This document shows positions 12,346 to 21,304 of a stretch of 42,945 nucleotides of DNA, piece by piece. A program made the translations under genes and the position numbers. The notes under the pieces are model-generated. The model was not told the DNA's origin. It saw nothing but the letters and a program-made list of their open reading frames with translations, and did not search any database. The DNA lies in assembly GCA_940747215.1 (NCBI GenBank), contig CALNWS010000038.1, positions 1 to 42,945 of the forward strand, read 5' to 3'. Every line of letters starts with the position of its first letter. Position 1 is the stretch's first letter. This DNA is from an uncultured Paraburkholderia sp. (lineage in GTDB: Bacteria; Pseudomonadota; Gammaproteobacteria; Burkholderiales; Burkholderiaceae).

Positions 12346-13384
12346 ATGAACCTAGTTGAATTTCGACTGGCTGACCAAGCTGCTTGCCGTCCTTTTCGTC
12401 ATCGCGTGTCTTTACGATGCACGCTATGATGAATATGGCACGTTGACGCTGACAGCGGCTGCGATGAGCCTCGCCGTGATGGCGTTCATCTATATGTTCG
12501 CGCAGTTGCTGATCGGTCATGACATCGCGGCCTTGCTCGCAAACCGTCATTTCACGCTCAGCAGCTTTCTGCTTTAGATCTCGCTCTCCGGCGTCGTGGC
12601 AAATCGCATTTGGACCCTACGTGGCCGACTATTCGCGCTATATGCCGCGCTCCACGTCACCGCGCAAGACGTTCTGGGCGATCGCGTTCGGCGCGCAGGT
12701 TTCGATGGTGTTCGGCGTGTTCGCGGCGGCGCTTGCCGGCAAGCAGTTTTCCGGGCACGAAGTGCAGTTCGTCATGAGCCTCGGCGCAACCGGCGCGATC
12801 GCGGTACTCCTTTACTGCGCGATCGCGTTCGGCAAGAGTTCGGCAAGATCACGATCACCACGCTGAACGCGTATGGCAGCGTGATGTCGACTGCCACCGT
12901 GGTGAGCGGCTTCCGCGGCGACCAGCAGTTGTCCGCGCGCAGCCGGCTCGCATATACCCTCGGCATGGTGGGCCTTGCGATGTGGCTTGCGCTCGCCGGG
13001 CGTCATGCGTTCCTGAAAGAGTTCTCGTCGTTCATTCTCTTTCTGCTCACGTTTTTCACGCCGTGGAGCGCGATCAATCTGGTCGATTACTACTTCATTG
13101 CCCGCGACCATTACGACGTCCCCGCGCTTTACGATCCGGACGGCCGCTACGGGCACTGGAATCTCACCGGCATTCTCGTCTACATGATCGGCGTGCTAGT
13201 GCAATTGCCCTTTATTTCTAGTGCTTTTTACACGGGTCCGCTTGTCGACAGACTCGACGGCACGGACATCTCGTGGATCGTCGGCCTGATCGTGCCCGCG
13301 GTGCTCTACTATGATCTGATTCTGCCGCACGATACGGCAAACAACGCACACGCCGCCCGCACTGCGGAGCTTGCGTCGAAGTAA
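12346..13384 (+). pseudogene. NCS1-family cytosine/purine permease, 5'-truncated and frameshifted
   Basis: The pieces match an NCS1 (nucleobase:cation symporter-1) permease. They read FDWLTKLLAVLFVIACL, MSLAVMAFIYMFAQLLIGHDI, SWQIAFGPYVADYSRYMPRS, KTFWAIAFGAQVSMVFGVFA, FGKITITTLNAYGSVMSTATV (in two frames), and a long intact 3' stretch with FLLTFFTPWSAINLVDYYF ending at 13384. A stop follows SFLL at 12575-12577, and frameshifts lie near 12580 and 12845. The first 100-150 residues (early membrane helices) are missing. The substrate cannot be fixed; a cytosine, purine, hydantoin or histidine-degradation link are all possible. Confidence 0.85.
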
Positions 13385-13402
13385 ATCAACGAGAGCTTCG
13401 GC

Positions 13403-14570
13403 TCACCGTTCGCGGCGCAACGGCCTGAAGAAGCGAAGCGGCGAATTTCTTCCGCCAGCAATTCGGGCTGTTACAATGCCGCGAAATGTCCGCCACGCGG
13501 CATGTCGCTCCATTGCACGACGTCGAAGGTCCGCTCGACCAAACTGCGCAGCGGATGACTCAGCTCCTTCGAAAAATGCGCGAAGCCGACCGACGGCACG
13601 ACGCGCTCCCTGTCCGTGAAACGCATGGGCTGCAGGCGGTTTTCCCATCTGCATAGCCGGGCCAATGCATTGCGTGTGCCAGTAGAGCGAGATATTCATG
13701 AGCAGCTCGTTTTTCGAAAACACGCTCTCCACGTTGCCGCCGCGATCGCTCCACGCACGAAACTTCTCGCCGATCCACGCCGCGAGTCCAACGGGTGAAT
13801 CGTTGAGCGACGCGGCGGCCGTCAGCGGCTTCGTGGCGTGCATGTGTGCATAGGTGCCTTCGAGCGCGCTGCCCACTCCGTTTTTTCGCGGAGGAAGCTT
13901 GCTTCCGCAGCGGAAAGCGGTTGTTCTTCCGCACCGATCACGGGCTCATACGAGCTCGGTAAAAAGTTCAGATGGAGCCGCCAACTTTGTCAGAATGACG
14001 GGCGGCCAGCGCAACCGACACGCCCGCACCAATGTCAATGTCGCCGCCCTGCGCGCCGAACCGTTCGTAGCCGAGACCGCGCATCAATTCGGCCCACAGA
14101 TCCGCGACCTGGAACGCGGACACGCCCGCGCGCACGGGCGCCTGCGAAAACGCGAAGCCTGGCAACGAAGGCGCGACGACGTCGAACGCATCGTCAGGAT
14201 CGCCACCCGATGCAGCTGGGCCGCACAGCAGCTCGATCAGCCTGTCGAACTCGACGAACGAGCCGGGCCAGCCATGCGTGATCACGAGCGGATAAGCGGT
14301 GCGCCCCACGCCGCGCCGATGCGCGAAATGAATCCGCTGACCGTCCACGCTCGCAAGGAACTGCGTGTGAAGGTTGAGCGCACGTTCAGCCGCGCGCCAG
14401 TCGAACGATTCGGCCCAGTATGTCGCAAGCTCGCGCAACCACATGGGATCGATGCCCTGTTGCCATGCAGGCGACGGCGTCGCCGACGCCCAGCGCGTGG
14501 CGCGAATGCGGCGGCGCAGGTCGTCGATTTCTGCATCGGGGATGGCAATTTGAAACGGTTCGATCCGCAT
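13403..14570 (-). pseudogene. Epoxide hydrolase (EHN-type alpha/beta hydrolase), frameshifted
   Basis: The first 200 residues are open and typical of microsomal-type epoxide hydrolases. They show an N-terminal EHN domain (MRIEPFQIAIPDAEIDDLRRRI ... WQQGIDPMWLRELATYWAESFDW), the oxyanion loop HGWPGSFVEFDRLI, and the nucleophile region around GAQGGDIDIGAGVS, where two extra residues follow the usual GGDWG-type Asp. After VGGSI a stop occurs at 13968, and further frames continue it: ALEGTYAHMHATKPLTAAASLNDSPVGLAAWI, NELLMNISLYWHT, then RCFTDRERVVPSVGFAHF-like and FDVVQWSDMPRGGHFAAL with the catalytic-histidine region. At least three frame changes are needed, plus a stop before the last ~17 residues. 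Confidence 0.88.
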
Positions 14571-14735
14571 GACTGGGGTTCCGGTTCAGGGTGAGAGACG
14601 ACGTGCATCGCATCGACACAACGCCACGCAACACGACGGGACGACCTTATGAGACTACCGGCACGGTGAGCGCACGAAAGTCTACGCATGGTACACAATG
14701 AGCGCATTTTCCGTTTGCGCAGGGAGACCACCGCC

Positions 14736-15105
14736 ATGCTTGGAGCGCTTGCTGCTCTGCTTACATTTCAGTACCTTGGAAGGCGTGTCGTATGTCTTTC
14801 ATCTGCCCGTGCCGTGCCCTGTGATCGGCATGCTGTCACTGTTCGGCTTTCTGATGATGCGTCCGCAAACGGCCGACGCGATCGAGCCCACCGCGCTCGA
14901 ATTGCTGCGCCACCTTTCGTTGCTGTTCGTGCCGGCGGGCGTCGGCATCATGGTGTCGGCGAGCCGGATTCACGGCGATGCGGTGGCGGTGATCGTGTCG
15001 ATTGCGGTGAGTACGACGCTCGCCATTGCGGTCGCCGCGCTCGTCACGCGTGCCTTGCTGCGTCGTCAGCGACGCGATCCGGCCGCGCAGGATGCCGTGC
15101 AATGA
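14736..15105 (+). pseudogene. CidA/LrgA-family holin-like protein, frameshifted near the start
   Basis: The expected start MLGALAALLTFQYLG (ATG 14736) breaks by a small deletion near 14778. The rest continues in the next frame as EGVSYVFHLPVPCPVIGMLSLFGFLMM, LRHLSLLFVPAGVGIMVSASRI and VIVSIAVSTTLAIAVAALVTRALL. An accidental ATG at 14698 keeps that frame open for 135 codons, but its first ~25 residues are unrelated to the family. These membrane proteins (UPF0299) are paired with LrgB and affect murein hydrolase activity or metabolite export. The stop overlaps the lrgB start as ATGA, the usual coupling. Confidence 0.82.
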
Positions 15106-15715
15106 GCGCGATTCCAAAGCTTGGCGCGATCTGGGTCTAATCTCGCCACAAGTCCGCTGCTCGGCCTCACGATCACGTTGATCGCCTATCTGATCGCGCA
15201 GACGTTGTACGCGAAAGCGCACTTCAATCCGCTTGCGAATCCGGTACTGATTGAGGTGACGTTGCTCGTCGCGCTGCTCGAAATCACGGGTACGCCCTAC
15301 CCGACGTATTTCGAAGGCGCGCAATTCGTCCACTTCCTGCTTGGACCCGCGACCGTGGCGCTCGCGTTGCCGCTCTATCGTCAGTGGCCCAAACTGCGGC
15401 GCACGGCGTTGCCGTTAATCGGTGGACTGGTGGCCGGTTCGTTGACGGCGATCGTTTCCGCCGTGGGCGTGGCCACGTTATTCGACGCATCGCATCAAAC
15501 CATCGTGTCGCTTGCGCCGAAGTCGGCCACGACGCCGATCGCGATGGCGGTCGCGTCAGAAATCGGCGGGATTCCGTCGCTCACCGCGGTGCTCGTCATC
15601 TCGACCGGCGTGTTCGGCGCCGTATTCGCGCGCACAATTCTCAACGCGCTGCACGTGACGGAGCCGGAAGTGCGCGGCTTCGCGCTCGGCATCGCGTCGC
15701 ACGGCATCAGCGAGG
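15102..15715 (+). pseudogene. LrgB-family membrane protein, frameshifted and 3'-truncated
   Basis: An ATG at 15102 opens MSAIPKLGAIWV, followed at once by a stop. The family sequence resumes in another frame with LATSPLLGLTITLIAYLIAQTLY, FNPLANPVLIEVTLLVALL, YFEGAQFVHFLLGPATVALALPLY, the conserved LAPKSATTPIAMAVASEIGG, and FARTILNALHVTEPEVRGFALGIASHGI. Homologues continue with about 40 more residues (GTARAF and a final helix), but here similarity stops near 15712 at a hairpin beside the next gene. Both members of the cidA/lrgB pair are dead. Confidence 0.85.
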
Positions 15716-15735
15716 CCGGCATGCACCGCCGGCCT
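15713..15735. other. Inverted repeat at the lrgB truncation point
   Basis: Perfect eight-base arms AGGCCGGC and GCCGGCCT are separated by seven bases, with a short T-run on the plus side. The repeat sits exactly where lrgB similarity ends, 18 bases past the stop of the minus-strand gene. It may be that gene's terminator or a scar of the deletion. Confidence 0.4.
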
Positions 15736-15752
15736 TTGCCTGAAAGAAAACC

Positions 15753-16613
15753 TTACTTCACCGACGCCTGCGCATCCAGCAAGCCTTGCACCAGTTGGGT
15801 CGACACGTAGTGCGGACCGTCGAACAGATAAGACTTGAAACCTCGATAGGCGACGAGTTGCGGCGTCAGTTCCGCCGCCGTCGCCGCCCTGAATTTGTTC
15901 CTGCCGGCCGGACGGAATGCTTCCGCGATGATCCGCACGCGCTGCTTGCCGAGCCGCGCGGTCAACGCCTCGGCATACTTACGCGCCGCCGGCCTCCGCG
16001 CATAGACGCCGCAGCCGTCCTGAAAGAACACGCCCACGTCGTGTGGCAGCCAGCTGTCCAGCCACGCTGCGAGCGCCGCACCGCCGATATTCGTGTTGTC
16101 GTACGCGCTGATCCACAGCGGCCGTGGCAACGCGTACAAAAGCGGCCCGAGCAGCGCCGCGCCTTGCCATATGGGGTCCACTTCGACCGGGAAATAATAG
16201 CCTTTGATATTCACCGACGACCACGCAGCGACGAGCATGCGCGACTGTTCGATCAGATGCGCCGCCTGCGCACGCGCGGTCGTCTCGTCGAAACGGCCGG
16301 CAAGACCGAGTATCACGTTGCGAGCCCACGGCTCGCGTCCAATGCGCTGCCAGTCCGGCAGGTGCGACGACTGTTGCAGGCCGGTTGCCGCCTGTGGGCC
16401 GCCGACCGGTAGAAAAGACGTGTCGTCCACCGCCGACCACTGCACCAGCAGATCGGTCACGCCGAGTCTGTCCCAGTTGCCGGTCGGATTGAGATGGCTT
16501 CCGTCGACCTGCCAGACGACGCCTTTCGCGAACGCGCCGCTGTCGGCAAAAGCGGGCAACGAGTGGCCGCCCAGAAGCGTGGCGCCGGCGCGGTGAATAA
16601 GGTTCGGGTGCAT
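15753..16613 (-). CDS. Putative exported protein of unknown function, possible TIM-barrel fold
   Basis: The 286-residue frame is intact; I cannot assign a function. The N-terminus MHPNLIHRAGATLLGGHSLPAFADSGAF looks like a worn signal peptide with cleavage after AFA. The mature part begins GVVWQVDGSHLNPTGNWDRLGVTDLLVQWSAVD and continues with NVILGLAGRFDE, GYYFPVEVDP, PLWISAYDNTNIGG and LPHDVGVFFQDGCGVYAR. These alternate hydrophobic strands and acidic turns as in glycoside-hydrolase-like or DUF4434-type barrels. It ends with a region rich in arginine (RIIAEAFRPAGRNKFR). A second frame starting MRNATSLLMDAP overlaps the start and may record an N-terminal frameshift, so the true start is uncertain. 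It stands alone among pseudogenes. Confidence 0.6.
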   Translation of the reverse strand: MHPNLIHRAGATLLGGHSLPAFADSGAFAKGVVWQVDGSHLNPTGNWDRLGVTDLLVQWSAVDDTSFLPVGGPQAATGLQQSSHLPDWQRIGREPWARNVILGLAGRFDETTARAQAAHLIEQSRMLVAAWSSVNIKGYYFPVEVDPIWQGAALLGPLLYALPRPLWISAYDNTNIGGAALAAWLDSWLPHDVGVFFQDGCGVYARRPAARKYAEALTARLGKQRVRIIAEAFRPAGRNKFRAATAAELTPQLVAYRGFKSYLFDGPHYVSTQLVQGLLDAQASVK

Positions 16614-16639
16614 CCATCAGCAGAGACGTGGCATTTCGC

Positions 16640-17348
16640 ATGGTGTGGCCACCACTGTGGTTAGGGATGAACTTCACGGTAGTCCTGAGGAAATTGCACA
16701 GCCGTTCGACAATCGCGCCGTCGATCGGCCATGTCGTTGCCGATCGACTGACGCGTGTTTGAACCCGCATCAACCGACGAGCCGCTTCTCGCCAATGCTC
16801 GAGCGCACAGCACGAACGCGTGCTTGCGGCACTGTCAACCCTGGCGACAACAGGTTATCGGCATGACGTAAGCGAATCTTGAATAGCGCCGCAGCGGGAA
16901 GCGGAAGTGGCAGCCGGCACTCTAGGTGGGCGAGTCGGACCGGCGCGTCGATCGCGTTCGGAAGCTTTTGCGCAAAAGCCGGGCCACGGGATCTTGATGG
17001 CGGCGAGGATCGTGATCTATAAGACGATCGGGAGACCGGTCTTTGAAACGGTGCGCCGCGTGCCCGGGAAAGCACCGGTACAGTTGCGCGACCGGGACAG
17101 CCCGATGTTGCATTGCGCTCGGAGATCGGCAGCATCGAATGGTTGCGTAGCGAAAGCCCGCTTTCCGGACATGGCATCGCGCAGATGCATGCGAATCAGG
17201 CTCAAAACAAACCAAGCTCAAAACAAACGGGCCAGATTTTACCATGGAAAAATCCGGCCAACCGGCGCTCGCCGGTAACTGTCGAACTTGCAGAGATCAG
17301 TTCAGGATGCGAGCCTTTTCATGCGATCGGGCTTCGCGATCCGCTCGC
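16640..17348. other. Long spacer without a recognisable gene
   Basis: About 700 bases lie between the hypothetical gene and the porin remnant. Short frames on both strands give arginine/serine-rich translations without family likeness. The only structure I see is a 13-base direct repeat GCTCAAAACAAAC at 17200-17212 and 17216-17228. It is probably fully eroded coding DNA. Confidence 0.5.
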
Positions 17349-18492
17349 TCAGAAGCGGTGGCGAATGCCCACCGTGCCGACGATCTGCGAATCCGTCGAC
17401 GACGCGCTCACGCCGATGATGTCCGCGGTAATGCCGGAGTTGCCCGTGCTGCCGACGTGCTTATACGCAGCTTCCGCGTAGACGTCGGTGCGCTTCGAAA
17501 GCGCGTAGTCGGTCTGCACCGTCACCTAATGGTATTTCGGGCTGGCACCATCGAGACGCGCGTCCGTGAACGTGTACGCGCCCGACACCATCCATGCCGG
17601 CTTGAACGCATAGCGGCGTTGGCTTCGTGGTTCGTGAAGCGTGCGCTGCCGCCCGTCAGTGCCAGTGCGCTCGACATACCCGCCGCCGAACCGATCGAAA
17701 GCGCGTTGGAAAGCGCGTTGTTCAGTTGTGTCTGCGTGAACACGAGGCCGACGTTCGCCGCGCCGAACGCGTAGTTCACGCCCGCGCCGTACGTGCGCTG
17801 ACGGCCTGCGTTGAAGGTCGAGTCGCCGGTGGCCACTGCGCCGCTCGTGTTGGTGGTCGAGCCGCCGCCGTCAGTTGCAGATAACCCGCCACCTTCAGGC
17901 CGCCGAACACATACGATGCGCCGACGCTGTACGCGCGGCTGTCGGCAAAGCTGCCCGCCGCATCCGAGAAGCCATACAGCGCGCCGAACTTGAAGCCGTT
18001 GTAGTCGACGCTCTGGAACTTCACCGAGTTATTGATGCGCACGGAGTTGTTCAGGTTATCGTTGTCGTACGGATGCGAGGCGATCGTGCCGCCGTATTGC
18101 GTGCCGTTCAGCGCGAGCGGGCCGAGATAGTCGACCACACTGTCGTACTGACGGCCGAGCGTCACCGCGCCGAACTGATTTGCTCGACACAGCCCCACGA
18201 ACGCCTGACGGCCGAACTCACGGCTGTTCTGGCCGAGCTTGCCGGTCGACAGATTAAAACCGTTTTCCAGCACGAAGATGGCCTTCAGGCCGTTGCCCAG
18301 ATCTTCCGAGCCGCGCAGGCCCCAACGGTTACCGTTGAGGATGCCGCTTGCCTGCTGGAAGTTACTGTGACCTCCGGAGTTGCTGGTGTAGGTCAGACCC
18401 GTGTCGATCAGGCCGTACAGCGTGACCGAGCTCTGTGCGTGCGCAGCGCCGATGAGTGTGAGCGAGAGGCTCGACAGTGCGAATTTCTTCAT
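17349..18492 (-). pseudogene. Gram-negative porin (OmpC/Opc-like), frameshifted
   Basis: A good signal peptide (MKKFALSSLSLTLIGAAHAQ, cleavage AHA|Q) leads into SSVTLYGLIDTGLTYTSNSGG, GNRWGLRGSEDLGNGLKAIFVLENGF, FGRQAFVGL and FGAVTLGRQYDSVVDYL, the standard Burkholderiaceae porin_4 start. After KVAGYLQLT a frameshift (near 17875) leads to GDSTFNAGRQRTYGAGVNYAFGAANVGLVF. A second (near 17600) leads to FKPAWMVSGAYTFTDARLDGASPKYH, then a TAG at 17526-17528. The final frame ends TDSQIVGTVGIRHRF, the canonical C-terminal phenylalanine. All 16 strands' worth of sequence is present, so decay is recent: three or more point lesions and no large deletion. Confidence 0.92.
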
Positions 18493-19039
18493 TGTTTATC
18501 TCCAGATTCGAATGGCGGATATCATCAAGCGGCGGAGAATAGCCGACAAATCGAAAGACTGTTTTTCAGTTAATTACGACGTTGTGTTTTTACGACGTCA
18601 TTCGGATTTAACTTTCGTTTTATTTCGTCACGTTGGATTACCAGTTTGAAAAGATCTCATGGCGCGCATTCCTTTTGCGATCACGCTTCAGGTGCCTGAT
18701 TTAACGTGTTTCCTAAAGAACTATGCGGGCACGCGCATGCTTTTTGGAACCGCATATAACAGCGTCGCTTTCCTCATTCACTTATTCCAATAAATTTCCT
18801 TTCGTAACAGTTGGCAATGACCTGTCAGTCAATCGATTCAAATTTGAAATTATTGCTTTAATTGCAATTAGTCTTTGACCTTTTTGAAAAATGAAGCGAA
18901 AGACCCGATTTAATTCTTATCCACGTCTCTCAAGCAATGCCCGATCGCGACTCGACTCTGTCTGTCATCGTAGCAGTGCATGTCATCCGATCACCGGATA
19001 ATGGGCGCTCCCTTATCGAAACAAGAGTAGCTTCAGGCG
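18493..19039. other. AT-rich gene-free spacer between porin and surE
   Basis: This 547-base stretch is much more AT-rich than its surroundings, especially 18540-18650 and 18770-18920, with runs such as TTTGAAATTATTGC. No protein-coding frame or RNA gene is recognised. It presumably holds the divergent promoters of the porin gene and surE. Confidence 0.5.
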
Positions 19040-19855
19040 ATGTCTGCTAACGAATCCAAAGTGCCGCACGTGCTGTTGACGAACGACGACGGCATCGACG
19101 CACCCGGTCTCGCCGTGCTTGAAACGGTAGCCGCCGAGATTGCGGACGAAGTCTGGGTCGTCGTGCCCGAGCACGATCAGAGCGGAACGTCGCATTCTAT
19201 CAGCCTGCATTCGCCGTTGCGCGTGAGCCGCCAGGGCGAGCGGCGCTTTGGCGTCGCGGGCACGCCGGGCGATTGCGTCGTGATGGGCGTGCGTCATCTG
19301 ATGCGCGAAACGCTGCCTACGCTGATTCTTTCGGGCGTCAATCGCGACGGCGGCAATCTCGGCGTGGAGACGATGTTCTCGGGCACCGTCGGTGCGGCTA
19401 TGACCGGACTGCTGCTCGGGTTGCCTTCGTTCGCGCTGAGCCAGACGTTCAGCGACCGCGAGAACGTGCGTTGGGACACGGCGCGTGCGCTCGCGCCTGG
19501 TGTGATCCGCCATTTGCTCGCGATCGGCCAAGCCGCGCCGACGTGTCTGAACATCAACTTCCCCGATGTCGATGCCGCGGTTGCCGGTCCGCTCACGCCG
19601 ACCCGTCAGGACGTAGGTCTCGTCGAAGATATCGAGGTGCTGCCGCACGTCGATCCGCGCGGCATCGACTATCACTGGCTGCGCTTCAAGCGCGGCCCGC
19701 GCGTGAACACGCCCGATAGCGAAACCGCGGTGGTGGCGGCAGGCGGCGTGTCGGTCACGCCGCTCGCATTCGATCAACGAGCCGACGTTCGCGCGCTTCG
19801 CCGCTGCGCTGGGCCAGCGCTGAAGCCGTTGAAGCCGTTGAAGCCGTTAAACTGA
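19040..19855 (+). CDS. surE: 5'/3'-nucleotidase SurE
   Basis: SurE is a metal-dependent nucleoside-monophosphate phosphatase of the cytoplasm linked to stationary-phase survival. The 271-residue protein has the family signatures in order: VLLTNDDGIDAPG with the metal-binding Asp-Asp pair at about residues 16-17, VVVPEHDQSGTSHSIS, GTPGDCVVMG, and LSGVNRDGGNLGVETMFSGTVGAAMTG with the metal-binding Asn. The C-terminus is odd: it ends in ALKPLKPLKPLN, coded by tandem copies of AAGCCGTTG. Such a tail is not part of the SurE fold. The gene stands apart from the usual pcm/nlpD neighbours, so it may be a second SurE copy. The frame is intact. Confidence 0.92.
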   Translation: MSANESKVPHVLLTNDDGIDAPGLAVLETVAAEIADEVWVVVPEHDQSGTSHSISLHSPLRVSRQGERRFGVAGTPGDCVVMGVRHLMRETLPTLILSGVNRDGGNLGVETMFSGTVGAAMTGLLLGLPSFALSQTFSDRENVRWDTARALAPGVIRHLLAIGQAAPTCLNINFPDVDAAVAGPLTPTRQDVGLVEDIEVLPHVDPRGIDYHWLRFKRGPRVNTPDSETAVVAAGGVSVTPLAFDQRADVRALRRCAGPALKPLKPLKPLN

Positions 19856-19880
19856 CACGGGACGCGCGGCGCCCACGTCG

Positions 19881-20899
19881 TCATGGACGCGGCTGGATGG
19901 TCATGCTCGGCGCGCCGCCCGACCCCGCCGGATTGGGATTGGGATTGCCGAACGCGGGCAGATTGCCGTCGCTGCGCGCGCATGCGATTTCGGCGCGCAC
20001 TTCGGCGCGGGTTTTCGGCCCAGCATCCGGTTGCGGCATGACAGCGGCGGCCGGCGCGTTCTGCGTGAGCGGTGGCTGCGGCATCGCCTGCGCGGTCGTG
20101 GTTTGCGCAGGCTCGGCGGGCCGCACTGCCGCCTGCGTGACCGGCCCGCTCGTCAGCGGCCTGGCCTGCATCACCGGTGGCGGCTTCGGTGGCGACACGC
20201 TTTGCGCATTGGCTTGCGTCGCAGCGTTCGCGATGAGCGTAGACGACGAAGCCGTCGAAGTGGCCGGCGCTTTTTGGCACCGTTCGTGGCGACTTCGACT
20301 CGCGTACGACGGTTCACACCGTGTCCCGCAGCACGCGGCCGTTCCTGTGCAATAAAGAAGACGAAGCAACGTTGCGCGCCACATCCTCCCGTTTCACCTT
20401 TGCAGTCGTAGTTTGCGGCGGCTTATCCGGCGTCGGCTGAGCGACTGTTCCCTCGCGTTGCGCCTGCTCCACGCGCACCGCGACTTCGCGCCTCAACGCA
20501 ATGACGCGATCGTCGTCCCTGAAAGCGGGCTGCACGGCGAGTTGCGCCTGTGCGCCTGTGCGCCTGCCAGATCGTTGCGCTCGAGACTGTCGCGCACGGC
20601 CAGCAGATTTCCGGCGACGGTGCCACGCGCGACGACAGGCGCCTGCGTGACCGTGCCGCTCATCGTGTCGGCACGCGCATTGCCGGGTTTGTCGGCGGAA
20701 AGCCAGTGTCTGCCCGACTGCGACACCACCGCGCCAATTGCCACCGCTCCAACCACCAGTCCTGCGAATACCAGCTTCGTGGGTTCGCTCTGCATGAAGG
20801 GTCCCCTTCCAAGCGTTGACATGCCTGTTCGCAGTTCGCCAACGCCCCGAATTCGTCGGAGGGTTCACGTCGAGCCGCGTAATCTCCGAATGACTGCAC
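19881..20899 (-). pseudogene. Membrane-anchored DUF4148-type protein, multiply frameshifted
   Basis: The pieces line up as one protein. They begin MQSFGDYAARREPSDEFGALANCEQACQRLEG. After a frameshift comes a membrane helix in PTKLVFAGLVVGAVAIGAVVSQ and VTQAPVVARGTVAGNLLAVRDSLERNDLAGAQA, then QLAVQPAFRDDDRVIALRREVAVRVEQ. A proline/alanine/glutamine-rich linker with repeated VTQ and PVMQ motifs follows. The last piece is KTRAEVRAEIACARSDGNLPAFGNPNP, which resembles the DUF4148 motif common in Burkholderia periplasmic proteins. Frameshifts lie near 20810, 20560 and 20370, with stops between. Function is unknown even in intact relatives. It is convergent with surE, 25 bases away. Confidence 0.65.
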
Positions 20900-21304
20900 G
20901 ACGACCGCAAGTCTAGGCCGATCAAGTCAAGTACGGCAGTGTGCGCGCACTGGATGCAGACCTTTCCCTTTTGCCGCCGCAATGTGCACATTCGTCCGAT
21001 CGCGCCTGACATGTTGTCCGAAACGGCCAGACCCGACGCCTCGCGGAATGCCGCACAAAACAACGCGCCGCTTTCTTCCTGACTATTGGAATTCCGAAAC
21101 ATCGCGCGCGATTACACCCGCCTTTCCTCACAGGAAATTTCGGGTAAGTACCAAAATACTGCGCGCGGCCGTCAATAATATTATTCATATCGATTTCCGC
21201 ATTCATAGAATCGACCTAAGCGCCAGGATAGTACGGCAGGCCGCTCTATGCAGATTTAATAATAATTATGACCATCTATTAAGCGGGGAAATCAGGAGAT
21301 ACAG
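20900..21304. other. Gene-free spacer, AT-rich at its right end
   Basis: No gene recognised. The stretch 21070-21300 is notably AT-rich (for example TAATAATATTATTCATATC at 21174-21192) and leads into the start of the glycoside hydrolase remnant, so it probably held its promoter. Confidence 0.45.

Noticed and set aside
16770..17245. Overlapping short frames in the spacer right of the hypothetical gene, considered as insertion-sequence remnants
   Set aside because: No transposase motif, no terminal repeats and no family likeness could be seen.
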